The notes beneath the pieces were generated by a model. It made no database searches, had not been told where the DNA came from, and was given only the letters and a program-made list of their open reading frames with translations. Shown here piece after piece: positions 10,169 to 21,671 of a stretch of 47,500 nt of DNA. The position numbers and the translations under genes were made by a program. Source of the DNA: Mesostigma viride (Eukaryota > Streptophyta > Mesostigmatophyceae > Mesostigmatales > Mesostigmataceae); contig RPFO01000154.1 in the NCBI GenBank assembly GCA_009746045.1, positions 1,873,253-1,920,752 on the forward strand, in the 5' to 3' direction. Every line of letters begins with the position of its first letter. Positions within the stretch are counted from its first letter, which is position 1.

Positions 10169-12165
10169 TGAATTGAATTGAATTGAATTGTAACATAACT
10201 CCGTCGGGAGTATATGTAGCACATAGCCCTTGAGACGGGGCATATGGCCTATCATACATCCTAAGCTACTTCCTGCAAGGGTGGGGATGTAAAGGACCCT
10301 TGCTCTAGGTGCACCAGGGCACGTGCATCCCCATGATCTTCAAGCTATGCCCAGCGAAGGGGGAGCCTGTCATGGGGGGGAAGATCAGCATAGCTATACA
10401 AAAAGCTAGGGCATGGCGTCTCAGCAGAGAGTTACTCCCTGCATGGGCACAACATAACTAAATAAAGCTAGGCATCATCTGGAGTGTGGCTCATCATAGG
10501 CACACATGTACATGATTAAATAAAGCGCGTGGCTTAGCTGGGATAGGGCCTCTAGGAGGCGTACATGTATATGGCCACGGTCTATCTATTCTACACTACT
10601 GCTGTATTCCCCTAAGCTGGGGCGCCTGGAGTCGCTGGGGCCGCGGGGGTCGCCTGCCAGGGCTTGTGGCCGACGTAGATGGCCGCCCCCTTCCAGTACA
10701 CCGGCTGCCCCGCCTTGGTCTGCCGGAGCTGGAGGTAGGTCGGCCATAGCTCCCGTCGCCGTTGTTGCTGCGCCAGGGTCAGGTCGTCATCAAGGGTGAA
10801 GAGAGTCTTCTCGAGCCGCTTGCGGCGTCTGAGAAAAGAAATCTTGTCCGCCGGGGTCTTAAAGGTGAGAAGGAGCGGGGGCGGCCCTGCCTTACCCCGC
10901 GCGCGGGGAAGGCGGTGGGCGGCCAGCTCGATCTAGCTCACCAGTAAGGCCCATGCGATCAAGGATTTCTCTCTCAAAAGCACGCGCAAGCTTCTCGGAA
11001 TTCTCACCTTCCTCCATCTTGAGATTCTTGACAATGACGTTAAGGCTGCGCTTGGCGAGCTCGGCCTCCTCGCGGAGGTCAAGCGTCTGCCGCTGGAGCT
11101 GTGCTGCGACGGCGGAGGTGGTGGAGGTGGTGTGCTGCTTAAGCATGTCCGCCCAGGTCGTGATGGGAGGAGCATCGCCGGCCAGGCCAGCAGGGGCTGG
11201 CTTGGCGGCAATGTCCTTCACCGCCTGGGCGGTGAGGCCGGCGGTGTTCTGCAGGACCTCGATGGCGATTGTGTTGTCCTTAAGACGCTGGTCGATTTCA
11301 CGGAGCTGGGCGGTGATGGCGTCGGAGGTGGGGGTGATGGCGGTGGAGGAGGCGAGGAGGGTGGCGGTGGCGGTGGGGATCATTGGTGGAGAGGAGGGGG
11401 AGCTCGGCAGCCAGCGTGCTGCCCATGGCCGCCACATCTGCAGCGATGGGGGCCACGTGCTGCTCGAGGGCCTCCTTGAGGAGTGAGCGGATGGAGGATT
11501 CGGTTAAGGTGGTGGTGAGGTGCTTTGGGGGCCAAAGCTCCTCCATGGAGCGTCCAAGGAGGGAAAAGAGGGCGAATTGCTGGAGGTGGGGGCGGCGGGC
11601 GTTGAGGACGTCTTTGCCGAAATCTCGCCTCTGGAGGCGGGCATTGACAAGGCGACCTTGGTGGAAAAGCTGCTTGCACAGTTCTAGAAGAGAGGCATGC
11701 GTCCCGAAAAACACATTGCCCAGGATGCGGTCGGGTGTAAGCTTGTCAAAATAGCCGGGCTGGCTGGCGTCAAAGTCGTACTCATCCAGCAGCCCGTCAG
11801 GGCGACTGCGCTTGGGTTCGGGCGACGCTGCTGGCGATGCGGGCGCAGCAGGGGTCTGGACGACCACTAGAGCTTGGCTAGGGGCGCCGCTGCCTTCTGG
11901 GCCGGTGGGCGAAGCTGCAGCCGAAGCTGCAGACGTATTTTCATTGCCGAGCGCAGCCGTCAGGCTGCGTTGCGTCGATGGGCGTTTGCTCATCGTATAT
12001 TGCGTAATAGCGTCGGAAAATTATATCAGCATGTGCGTCTTAGAAAGACGAAGCGATTGTGATATTCACGACTAAATTCGGTGCTCAAACGTGAAAGTTA
12101 TGAGCGCCGCCGTCAGCCATGGCTACCTCGTGGCTTTTGTTATTATCATTGATACCTCGTGCCTT
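10169..12165 (-). mobile_element. ORF1-only LINE-like element, copy 1
   Basis: A 2.0-kb minus-strand insertion with a TSD of about 15 bp (GACTCCGTTGGGAGAT at 10153-10168; GACTCGTTGGGAGAT at 12166-12180). It has a 5' leader, one ORF1-type frame (10612-11993), a 3' UTR with hairpin CTCCCGACGGAG (10199-10210), and a GAATT-repeat tail (10169-10190). There is no reverse transcriptase. A second copy at 30673-32437 has the same ORF1 plus 3' UTR layout, so lack of ORF2 is a property of the family and not of one deletion. It resembles HAL1 (ORF1-only L1) elements of mammals in organisation. Confidence 0.85.
10612..11993 (-). pseudogene. LINE ORF1-like RNA-binding protein (two frameshifts)
   Basis: ORF1 proteins coat LINE RNA as chaperones. 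The frame starts at ATG 11993 (MSKRPSTQRSLTAALGNEN), has a Pro/Ser-rich N-terminus, a helical part (DAITAQLREIDQRLKDN), an RRM-like segment (LNVIVKNLKMEEGENSEKL) and a conserved end (TLDDDLTLAQQQRRRELWP, then VYWKGAAIYVGHKPW) to a TAG at 10612-10614. Comparison with the 30.7-kb copy shows shifts near 11385 and near 10925, so it is not translatable as one protein as sequenced. The ORF1 assignment rests on layout and the C-terminal pattern; I see no zinc knuckle. Confidence 0.75.
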
Positions 12166-12306
12166 GACTCGTTGGGAGATCATGTAGCACATATTCCCTT
12201 GTTGGATGGATGGAGGTCCGGGCGAAGCCGCGAAACCGAACTAGCTAGTCTAACTCTATAAGCTATAAATCTAATCTACAAAACCCTAACTATCTACTCA
12301 GCCCAG
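12166..12306 (-). mobile_element. LINE A-like 3' UTR, right piece of the interrupted copy
   Basis: Continuation of the copy begun at 10131-10168. It carries the TSD (12166-12180), GTGCTACATGAT, a GGATGGATGG stretch (plus-strand view), AAGCCGCG and AACCGAACTAG, as in the LINE A copies at 7971 and 29699. It matches down to the stop-codon region, where it departs from LINE A, so it may be a related subfamily. Confidence 0.65.
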
Positions 12307-12349
12307 TGTGGGGAAGCGCGCCCGCGTGTGCAAGCCCGTGGGAGGCACG

Positions 12350-12509
12350 CCAGTGCTGTATAGATAGATGTTGTAGTTAGTAATGCTGTTAGATAGATGT
12401 CGTAGGTAGCTGATGTAGATAGCTTAGACCGGTAGGACTGTTTGCACCCACCCATCCATCCATCGGGGTTAATGCTCCGTGACTCCCCAACGGGAGCACG
12501 AGTCTAATA
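12350..12509 (+). mobile_element. LINE-type 3' end in plus orientation
   Basis: Ends with CCATCCATCCATCGGGGTTA, the hairpin CTCCCCAACGGGAG (12483-12496) and a short GAGTCTAATA tail. It is nearly the same end as at 7159-7213. The left limit is approximate. The long-direct-repeat element begins immediately after it. Confidence 0.55.
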
Positions 12510-14380
12510 AAAAGGCCCCGCCTGCGGCCGGCGGAAAGACCAATGTCACTAGGCCGCACCGGCTAAGTCAGCACAGAACTGCATACTGCGGCCACATTGC
12601 ACGGTGGCATAGCACCACATGGCGCCACAACTACGAGCCACGTGGCACAGCAACATTGTGCCACGTGTCAACAAATGATTGGCCGCTACTTGATATTTCA
12701 CATCTGACCTATCTGTGATATCTGGACCCTAACACCAATCCTTTTTCTTTCCTGAGTTGGAGTGAGGCTTAGAAACAAGATATGATGTCAAAAGTACTAC
12801 TAGTGGAGTCCCTACTCATTCCAGCATCTTCAGGAACTAGGGCAAACCACCGAGGCGCGCTTTTGACATCGCGCCCTCTTGACAACAAACCTGTTTCCCA
12901 TCACAAAAACTCACTCCCAACTCATAATAGCAAAAATGGGTCCAGATGCACAATGGCCTGCCACAGGAAAAAACCAGCGACCCTGGCGAAAAAACCTGTA
13001 GAAGAGGCATTACTACTCGCCTCCAGACCATAAAGACAACCAACAATGGTCGTCTAGGATCTTGCCAATCGCTTAACAAGTACTGGAGGGGATATACAGC
13101 AAACCAACAGAGTGGGAGAATCATTACATCGGTCTAGGTCCCAAGCATGGATCTTGACCAAAAGCATTGCTGGTGACATCTCATTTCCAGAGACACAGCG
13201 ATACCCCTTGTTTTGGCCAGTTAGCCGAGCACCTCGGCATCATCCAATGCTGGCCAGCAGTGTGGGTGCAGCTTTCGTGGGATAAAGGGTAAACCCACGC
13301 AAGCATCAGCCATCAGACCAAAGCAAGGAGGAGCACAAGCTCGACCCACACCCACACAAGGGCATCAACCCAGCACATAGGCAGCACTTAAATCAAGCTG
13401 CCAAAAGGAAAAGCTGCCTCCTGTTCGCATGGCAACTGTCATCAATACTGGTCCCAAGAAGCCAGGAGGAAAACTCCCACATCGTCCATCGTCATCAATG
13501 CTGGCATCCGTCACCAATGGCCACAAGAAGCCATGAGTCAGACGCCCACATCTTCAATACCCATCTCAGGGTGTTCTCCCTCCAGCTTTAAATAGCTGCC
13601 AATGGGGAAATGGGCCTCAATACGAAGCAGTCATTCTCCAGCTTGACCACTCGCAAAGCCCACCGTTGAAGGAGCCATCCCCATGCAGGCATAATGGCAC
13701 AAGAGCGAAGGCAAGAATCCACAAACGAAAGTTGTGTTCAGAGAGCAATATCCTTCAATGCATGGTGTCCCTCCACACTATTGGACCAGCCAGCCAATCA
13801 AGTCCTTTAGTGCCTCTCACACATGAGGTGCATAAGGGTATATACCAAGGCACCACAAAGACACACAGCCTTATCAAATCTTGTACACGACATCGTGCCA
13901 CGTGTCAACAAATGACGTGGCAACATCACAATGGAAAAACATAGGATAGTTCCCAAGAGATCACATGTTGAGGAAATGGATCTTAGAATCCTTTCTAACA
14001 TATTGATGGTTAGGCATAATGGCCAGTTATACCCAATCAACAATATTATTCTAGAAAAGGACTATTAAAAGCCAAAGTCCTCAACAAGGTTCCCAGGAAG
14101 AATCCTATTAGCGTCACAATTCATCTGAATAATATCTCATCAAATCGAACATGAACATCACATATATTGGCAAGCCCATCCGATCATGTGAAGGGGACAA
14201 CCGGCTCAGAAACAGAAATCAAGAAAATGATGCATCAGATTTGCCCGTGATGGACACTACAGCCTTAGCATCCACCTTGATCGCAATAAAGACTCGGAAG
14301 CCCACCCGATGCATATGAAGCTTCAAGTCTTTGCCTGCCCATACCCTTAGTTTGCATACGATCATAGCAAACTAGGACAA
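12510..14380. repeat. Left 1.87-kb direct repeat
   Basis: Begins AAAAGGCCCCGCCTGCGGCC and ends CAAACTAGGACAA. It contains two copies of GTGCCACGTGTCAACAAATG (12658 and 13895) and a TTTAAATAG TATA-like box near 13586. The plus strand is rich in A and C. It differs from the right copy by scattered substitutions and by lacking a 9-bp insertion. Confidence 0.9.
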
Positions 14381-17300
14381 CCCAATCACGCCCTTGTCAG
14401 CAGCGCTCGAGTTGTTTCAGTCACGCTCTTGCTTCCCTTAGTCACCCCCAAAGGAAGACAAGCAGGGAATTGGACACACCCACTTAGTCTGACCCGTACG
14501 CAGTCAAACTACAGTGCAGTCATCCCTTCAACGATCCTGTGAGTTGTCAAGGGGCCAGTCACAGTACCTGTGCACCAGCCACAGGGCACTCTACCCTGTT
14601 GTACACAACCTTCCCCTGGAGCAAGGGGACCCTTGAGCAAAGGGACATTGGGAATGCTGACAGGCAAGCCAATCCTCAACAATGTTGTGTACACCCTGCA
14701 CAATCTGAAGCATGACCACCCATGTTGTGAGGACCCATAATCCACAATCATGGCTGCTCAGTGGGAACTTTCAACATATCATGGGTCCACCACTGTCCTG
14801 CCCTCCCAGGAAATCTCTTTATGCATACCCGCTATTGGCCCAACATGTGACCAACATGTCACCAGCTCCCTTACAACAAGGTGGTACGAATTCATCTGCT
14901 GCACATGCCCGCCCCACTCACTCTCACCTCGGAGAGGAGGCAATTGAGTTTTTAGACCCGCGAGCAACATCATTAACGATTCAAGTGCTCTTCACATCAC
15001 GTGAGAGAGACATTCCGTCCCTAAGAACAAAAATTATACACGAGAGCACAAGAATTACGATGCCAACACACATGGCTTATCCAGCAGCTTCATGCTCGTG
15101 GTCATAGAAAACTTGGAGCTAACCATATCAGGATCTGGCTCCGTAGCAGGCACAATACTCACAAAGCCAAGACGGCCCGCTCCTTAATATGCAGCAGACC
15201 ATGCCTCACTAACAAACAAGTCCACGTAGGTCACCCACCTGCTCCCATCGATGAAAGGAGCATAGAGGTAAAGTCTGCTGGCCGGATAAAAACAGTATAC
15301 GTCACATAAACATCGATTATCCACAAACCATCGACATATAGACCTGGCTACTCAATAGTCCAAGATCACAAACAATGGTGGCATTCAGCCCACCACAAAC
15401 TCTCACCCCTTTTGTGGGCACAGCCCTCAAACAAAATTAGGCTCCCACATACAAACAGAACAGGCATGCAGCCAAGGCATACAAGTAATCATGCACCTTG
15501 CTGTAGTAACCATGCCAATAGCAATCTGGGTCACATAGAAAGAGATTAGCTGTGGTGGTATGGCATCCACCGTGGGCTAGGTGTAGATACCCATAGCCCT
15601 GCCGTCTCCTCACAGCCTGCGTAAGAGGGGGAGGTCCTTAGGCGCCATTGAGGGGCACCCCCATGCATCACCAGCCATGCAAGGAATCCCGTCTTTCAGA
15701 GAATCTATGCCCCACTGAGTCCTGCCATAACGCTGGCTCAGCCTGATCCAACGGAGGGTTTACAAGTATCACCATCCCCGTCTAGTAGTGGCATCCTAGC
15801 CAAGGACTGACACAATACCCCCTGGATCCACCAGAACGAGGAAGGAGTGACTACCTGTCCTGGCGGCCTTACAACCTCTATCCTTGTGCCAACGAGGGAA
15901 TGACAGGGGACAGAGGAGGATGACTCTTGCTGTTCTGCCTGTCCAACATAGCTATGACTGCCCAAACCCCTTTTTTCTTTTCAAAACAAGGGCACGTCAA
16001 GACAAAAACAGCAACACGGCATCCAATCTGGCCATTGTGATTGGGGTTGATTCCATGAGCAGTTGTAGCATGCCCCTGCCCTTGATAAAAGCAAAAGGAG
16101 AAAACCAGTATCACCGGGGGTGTACACTAGCTTGTTCCCACAGCTGGTTGTGCTGCCACCCATATACAAGAGGTCTAGTAGGCTGCCTGAACCCCTGATC
16201 GCATCCTCCCATCAACATTGGGAAGATCCAAGCACAAACCAAGCGGGCAAGAAGCTAGCAAGGGCAAGAGGTTGCGTCAACATTACCGAGCTCCGCTGAT
16301 AGCTTGCAAACGCCCACTCCGTGTCTCCATGTGCAAACACCATGCGATATAAGGAGGTAGAGACTCGACCTCCCGGGCAAACACACAACAATTCCTGCTC
16401 ATCCTCTCAATGACAGGACTAGAGGCCATCGGCCACAGCACCGAACGGTGCACGTCTCATCAATTGACCAACAAGGAGACAACGTAAAAAAAAATCGTGG
16501 GCGAAGCCTCTTGCAACAAAGTGTCAAAACAGCACACTCGGCAAACTGGCTCCAGATTCCAGCCCAGCCCAGTGAAAATCAAAACAACACTTCATGCCAG
16601 CTCGACGCTGCTTCCCGACATTCACAAACTAACAAACACATCAAATAACCAGCTATAGCCATTATCAAAATGGCAACTTGACAGACTTCATGCCACTACT
16701 ACGTCAAACGTAGAAGAGCAAGTCCGCCACCCGGGAAATAACTTGCCAGGAAGCAAAAAAAAATCACACATGCCACCGCGCTTCGTAAAAAGAGCGAACG
16801 GCTTCACAAACAGTTGCGGGCGCCAGCTGGAAAGAAAACTCCTAAAGCAATCCAGCGGAAAGCACAAGTGTCCGTGGTTCCGCATCACAAGCCGACAAAC
16901 TCAGCACGATCTCAGGCTCCGGCAGTCACGGAAAACAACGAACTTCTAAAAGGACTGCCGCCGAATCAACAAACTGTCGCCACAGCGACGAGCCCAGCAA
17001 ATCTAGCGATGCCAGGCAATATGGCGGAAGCAAAACATAAAGACAACCATACTTCGGCCATCATTCCCGCCTACTCAACCGACAAGAAAAGGTGGAACCC
17101 GGCAAACATGAACAAACCTTGCCGCTGCCCGCGGACAACACAAGCCGTTAACAAGGTGGCACCCACTGCCGACACCAGCACCAACGCCAGGCAATACTGG
17201 GCCTTCGTGAAACCAGGGTAGGAATCGGACCAGCATAACAACGGCACCAAAGCCGTAACAACTAGCTCAAGGATTTTCAAAGACTATCAACCCCTTGGCC

Positions 17301-17753
17301 TCGCCACCAAAATCAGCATCATCATCCGCTGATTTCAACATGCATAATTATGCACGAACGTAGCAAACCGAAAACTGCCTGCCCCGAATTCCAAAAAGGA
17401 CAGACTAGTAGTACTTGTTACGCTGCAGCTCGGCTTGCCCAAATCCAGGTGACGAATATTCAACATGAGGATGCCATGACACAAATGTTCATCATAAAGC
17501 CTTCCATCATTAGTGAAATATATTCGGCACAGCCAACTCGCGTCGACCGCTGCCAACGCGAGGCTACAAAGTTGTAAAGCTTGCTACCGACCATGCGCGT
17601 CTGCAAACATATACTTGCGCATCCGTGCATTTACGCACGGAATGCATTGCGCTTAAAGTACGGCCCTGCCACGCTGGCAGGCTACTCGCGCATGTCGGAA
17701 TAAAAATCTCAATGCTGAATCTGGACGGACATTCAGCATAATGCGGGGCAGCC
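14381..17753. other. Internal region of the direct-repeat element
   Basis: 3.4 kb, A+C-rich on the plus strand. Only short open frames occur (the longest about 135 codons, 16814-17221) and none has a recognisable domain or codon pattern. No primer site or polypurine tract is visible at its borders. I read it as non-coding or decayed. Confidence 0.5.
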
Positions 17754-19634
17754 AAAAGGCCCCGCCTGCGGCCGGCGGAAAGACCAATGTCACTAGGCCG
17801 CACCGGCTAAGTCAGCACAGAACTGCATACTGCGGCCACATTGCACGGTGGCATAGCACCACATGGCGCCACAACTACGAGCCACGTGGCACAGCAACAT
17901 TGTGCCACGTGTCAACAAATGATTGGCCGCTACTTGATATTTCACATCTGACCTATCTGTGATATCTGGACCCTAACACCAATCCTTTTTCTTTCCTGAG
18001 TTGGAGTGAGGCTTAGAAACAAGATATGATGTCAAAAGTACTACTAGTGGAGTCCCTACTCATTCAAGCATCTTCAGGAACTAGGGCAAATCACCGAGGC
18101 GCGCTTTTGACATCGCGCCCTCTTGACAACAATCCTGTTTCCCATCACAAAAACTCACTCCCAACTCATAATAGCAAAAATGGGTCCAGATGCACGATGG
18201 CCTGCCACAGGAAAAAACCAGCGACCCTGGCGAAAAAACCTGTAGAAGAGGCATTACTACTCGCCTCCAGACCATAAAGACAACCAATAATGGTCGTCTA
18301 GGATCTTGCCAATCGCTTAACAAGTACTGGAGGGGATATACAACAAACCAACAGAGTGGGAGAATCATTACATCGGTCTAGGTCCCAAGCGATGGATCTT
18401 GACCAAAAGCATTGCTGGTGACATCTCATTTCCAGAGACACAGCGATACCCCTTGTTTTGGCCAGTTAGCCGAGCACCTCGGCATCATCCAATGCTGGCC
18501 AGCAGTGTGGGTGCAGCTTTCGTGGGATAAAGGGTAAACCCACGCAAGCAGCAGCCATCAGACCAAAGCAAGGAGGAGCACAAGCTCGACCCACACCCAC
18601 ACAAGGGCATCAACCCAGCACATAGGCAGCACTTAAATCAAGCTGCCAAAAGGAAAAGCTGCCTCCTGTTCGCATGGCAGCTGTCATCAATACTGGTCCC
18701 AAGAAGCCAGGAGGAAAACTCCCACATCATCCATCGTCATCAATGCTGGCATCCGTCACCAATGGCCACAAGAAGCCATGAGTCAGACGCCCACATCTTC
18801 AATACCCATCTCAGGGTGTTCTCCCTCCAGCTTTAAATAGCTGCCAATGGGGAAATGGGCCTCAATACGAAGCAGTCATTCTCCAGCTTGACCACTCGCA
18901 AAGCCCACCGTTGAAGCCTTGAAGGAGCCATCCCCATGCAGGCATAATGGCACAAGAGCGAAGGCAAGAATCCACAAACGAAAGTTGTGTTCAGAGAGCA
19001 ATATCCTTCAATGCATGGTGTCCCTCCACACTATTGGACCAGCCAGCCAATCAAGTCCTTTAGTGCCTCTCACACATGAGGTGCATAAGGGTATATACCA
19101 AGGCACCACAAAGACACACAGCCTTATCAAATCTTGTACACGACATCGTGACACGTGTCAACAAATGACGTGACAACATCACAATGGAAAAACATGGGAT
19201 AATCCCAAGAGATCACATGTTGAGGAAATGGATCTTAGAATCCTTTCTAACATATTGATGGTTAGGCATAATGGCCAGTTATACCCAATCAACAATATTA
19301 TTCTAGAAAAGGACTATTAAAAGCCAAAGTCCTCAACAAGGTTCCCAGGAAGAATCCTATTAGCGTCACAATTCATCTGAATAATATATCTCATCAAATC
19401 GAACATGAACATCACATATATTGGCAAGCCCATCCGATCATGTGAAGGGGACAACCGGCTCAGAAACAGAAATCAAGAAAATGATGCATCAGATTTGCCC
19501 GTGATGGACACTACAGCCTTAGCATCCACCTTGATCGCAATAAAGACTCGGAAGCCCACCCGATGCATATGAAGCTTCAAGTCTTTGCCTGCCCATACCC
19601 TTAGTTTGCATACGATCATAGCAAACTAGGACAA
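17754..19634. repeat. Right 1.88-kb direct repeat
   Basis: Same limits as the left copy (AAAAGGCCCC to AGGACAA). Differences include a 9-bp tandem insertion near 18917 (CCTTGAAGG), an added TA near 19384 and single-base changes. It stops exactly where an AATTAATTAA LINE tail begins. Confidence 0.9.
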
Positions 19635-20620
19635 TTTTTTAATTAATTAATCTACTTAGCAAAGCGCCCCTTCCTCTTGGGGGGGGGGGGGCTTGCCCAC
19701 AGGGGCTGGCGTGTGATCGTCGTCTTCCACCTCTTCTTGTTCTGCATAGCAGTCCAACTGAGCAAGAGAGCTCTAGGGAGTGAATGCGATCAAACGGGGC
19801 TGGGACCTGCGCTAGGTCGATCGGCCAGCAACATCTGTGGATAGGTCACATGGCTTGTTTACCCATCTTTCTAGGAATGTCCTTCTTGGGGCCCTAGGCC
19901 AAGCCTGGATATATGCCGTCCTGGCTGGCCACGTACGGCCGTTGCATGGGGGCCGGCCAGACGGGCCGAGGCTGGAGTCTACCTTCAGGACTGGTGCGAG
20001 CAAGATCGATGTCCTGGCGAATGCTATCCTACAACGCTGTCTAATCTCGTCCGAAATGCGAGGCATGCCCTGGTACGAAGATTCTAAAGATCTATTTGTG
20101 GAAAACCCTGCATTCGATCAGGACCTGGCGGAGCATCCTGGTAACCGTGCCGTTCAACCGTGCACTGCAGCGTGTCGATCCGTGAGCGTACGTCCGTGCC
20201 TCGGTGCCATCAGTAGGTGAGCACCGCCAGTGAGGACCAGGACCTCGAACAGCATTCGCTTGCGGTGCTCGCCCGGTCAGGTCCTTCGAGTGCCAGTAGG
20301 TTTTGAGCGAGCGATGCCTATACAGTAGCCCACTGAGGCCAGGCCGATGCATTATTAATGCCAGCAGAAGCTCGATCCCTCACCGCCAGGTCAGGGGTCT
20401 TCAGCAGCTCAGCCGAAAGGTGGTCGGCACCGACCCGGCCGCGTCGTACCGCAGGCGAGCAATTGAAGGGCCCCGTCCAATTCCTCCAAAGTCAGTGAAC
20501 CGGGGTGGACAACGTCGTTGGTGGCAAGGCAGCCCTCCTTCAAGGCGGGGACTTCAATGGTAGTCCGCGGCCGAGGAGGGGTGCGCAGGCGGCGGCCGCG
20601 GGGGGCAGGGTCCGGCAATG
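19635..20620 (-). pseudogene. Decayed LINE A relative
   Basis: On the minus strand the 3' part reads GMPRISDEIRQR, WVNKPCDLSTDVAG and RNKKRWK-like pieces, all matching the LINE A C-terminal region. Further 5' comes GSLTLEELDGALQLLACG, the segment that normally precedes the RT palm. The palm itself (YADD) is deleted, and many indels break the frame. It has a TTAATTAATTAAAAAA tail but no hairpin. Confidence 0.7.
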
Positions 20621-20642
20621 TTCACCGAGACGGGGACTCCGT

Positions 20643-20675
20643 CCCCTGCCAGCCGTTAAGAATGTACTCCAGCAC
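20643..20675. repeat. Left arm of a 33-bp inverted repeat
   Basis: Matches the reverse complement of 29110-29142 at 31 of 33 positions (core CCGTTAAGAATGTACTCC). With an 11-base gap the similarity continues outward through TTCACC and GAGAC. It could be a terminal inverted repeat of an 8.5-kb element or two dispersed fragments in opposite orientation. Confidence 0.6.
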
Positions 20676-21240
20676 AAGTACATTTTGAGTTTTTCCAAGT
20701 TTCTTGTTTTTTGCTTGTTTCAAGTTCAGTTTTGCATAAAAAGTGTCCCCATAGCCCCTGGATCTCATCTGGAGGTAGTTGAACTAGTATATGCTACAAT
20801 ATACTAGGTTGTACTATTTTCTACTACATTTATACTATAATGTACTAAATTGAACTACATCTGAACTAAATGTAACTGTGATTGATGCCCCTGTAACGTC
20901 TCCCAATGCTCAATAACAGGTCTGGCCACCATTGGTGACCTCCTAGAGCCATTCACAGCTGCATTTCGTGGATCACCGCACAAAAAAAAAATGTTTTACT
21001 TCGCCTTATCAACATGGGAATGAGGGCTTTGGTGTGCAAACATGCATGTGTGCTAAAAATTGGACATTCTGACACTGCGCGAGAGTCTGGTAATACTTAA
21101 GCACTTCAGGTCATGATCGAAGTATAGAATGAACTGATGCAAGCAATCAAGCATTATGCAAGGAATGGAATGCTGCAATAAATTTTAGCAGTAATACTTG
21201 CAACTAGGGAACACACGATAAAGTCACGAATCTGACATGC
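20676..21240. other. No gene seen
   Basis: AT-rich, with short TACTA-type repeats near 20790-20870. No coding signal or recognisable repeat family. Confidence 0.4.
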
Positions 21241-21329
21241 ATTGTGCCGTCATGGCACATGCATGAACATGTACACGAACAGAGGATCACGCGGACGCCC
21301 ACGTGCACGCGCATGGCAATCCCCATGCC

Positions 21330-21655
21330 CCCCCCCCACACACACACACAAGCCCCAACTCCAAACATTGCACCAATGACCCACCCACCCAAACCCAACC
21401 CCAGCCCCCCTGACCCCCCAACGCCCATGCACACGCCCATGCCCCGCCCCGCCCCCGCCCCCGCCCCGCCCGCCCCCGCCCGCCCCGCCCCCGCCCCCGC
21501 CCCCGCCCCGCCCCGCCCCCGCCCCCGCCCCGCCCCGCCCCCGCCCCCGCCCCCCCCGCCCCCGCCCCCGCCCCCGCCCGCCCCCGCCCCGCCCCCGCCC
21601 CCGCCCCCGCCCCCGCCCCCGCCCCCGCCCCGCCCCCGCCCATGCCCATGCCCCT
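21330..21655. repeat. C-rich CCCCGC/CCCGCC low-complexity tract
   Basis: Starts with a CA/CCCA-rich part and becomes nearly pure C with single G (CCCCGC and CCCGCC units, about 21432-21640). Reading frames through it encode only Pro/Ala/Arg or Gly runs and are artefacts. Confidence 0.9.
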
Positions 21656-21671
21656 GCCCCCGCACCCGCCC

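Larger units (their letters stand above)
12510..19634. mobile_element. Unclassified element with 1.88-kb terminal direct repeats
   Basis: Two direct repeats (12510-14380; 17754-19634) enclose 3373 bp (14381-17753). They resemble LTRs in position and mutual identity (about 20 small differences in 1.88 kb). However, the ends are AAAAGGCCCC...CTAGGACAA and not TG...CA. No tRNA-type primer site follows the left repeat, no purine tract precedes the right one, and no TSD is visible. No gag, protease, integrase or RT motif is present on either strand. It could be a non-autonomous LTR derivative, a Penelope-like pseudo-LTR structure or a tandem duplication. LINE ends abut both sides. Confidence 0.7.

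Noticed and set aside
12510-19634. Calling the 7.1-kb direct-repeat structure a standard LTR retrotransposon
   Set aside because: Ends are not TG...CA, and primer site, polypurine tract, TSD and pol motifs are all absent, so only an unclassified element is claimed.
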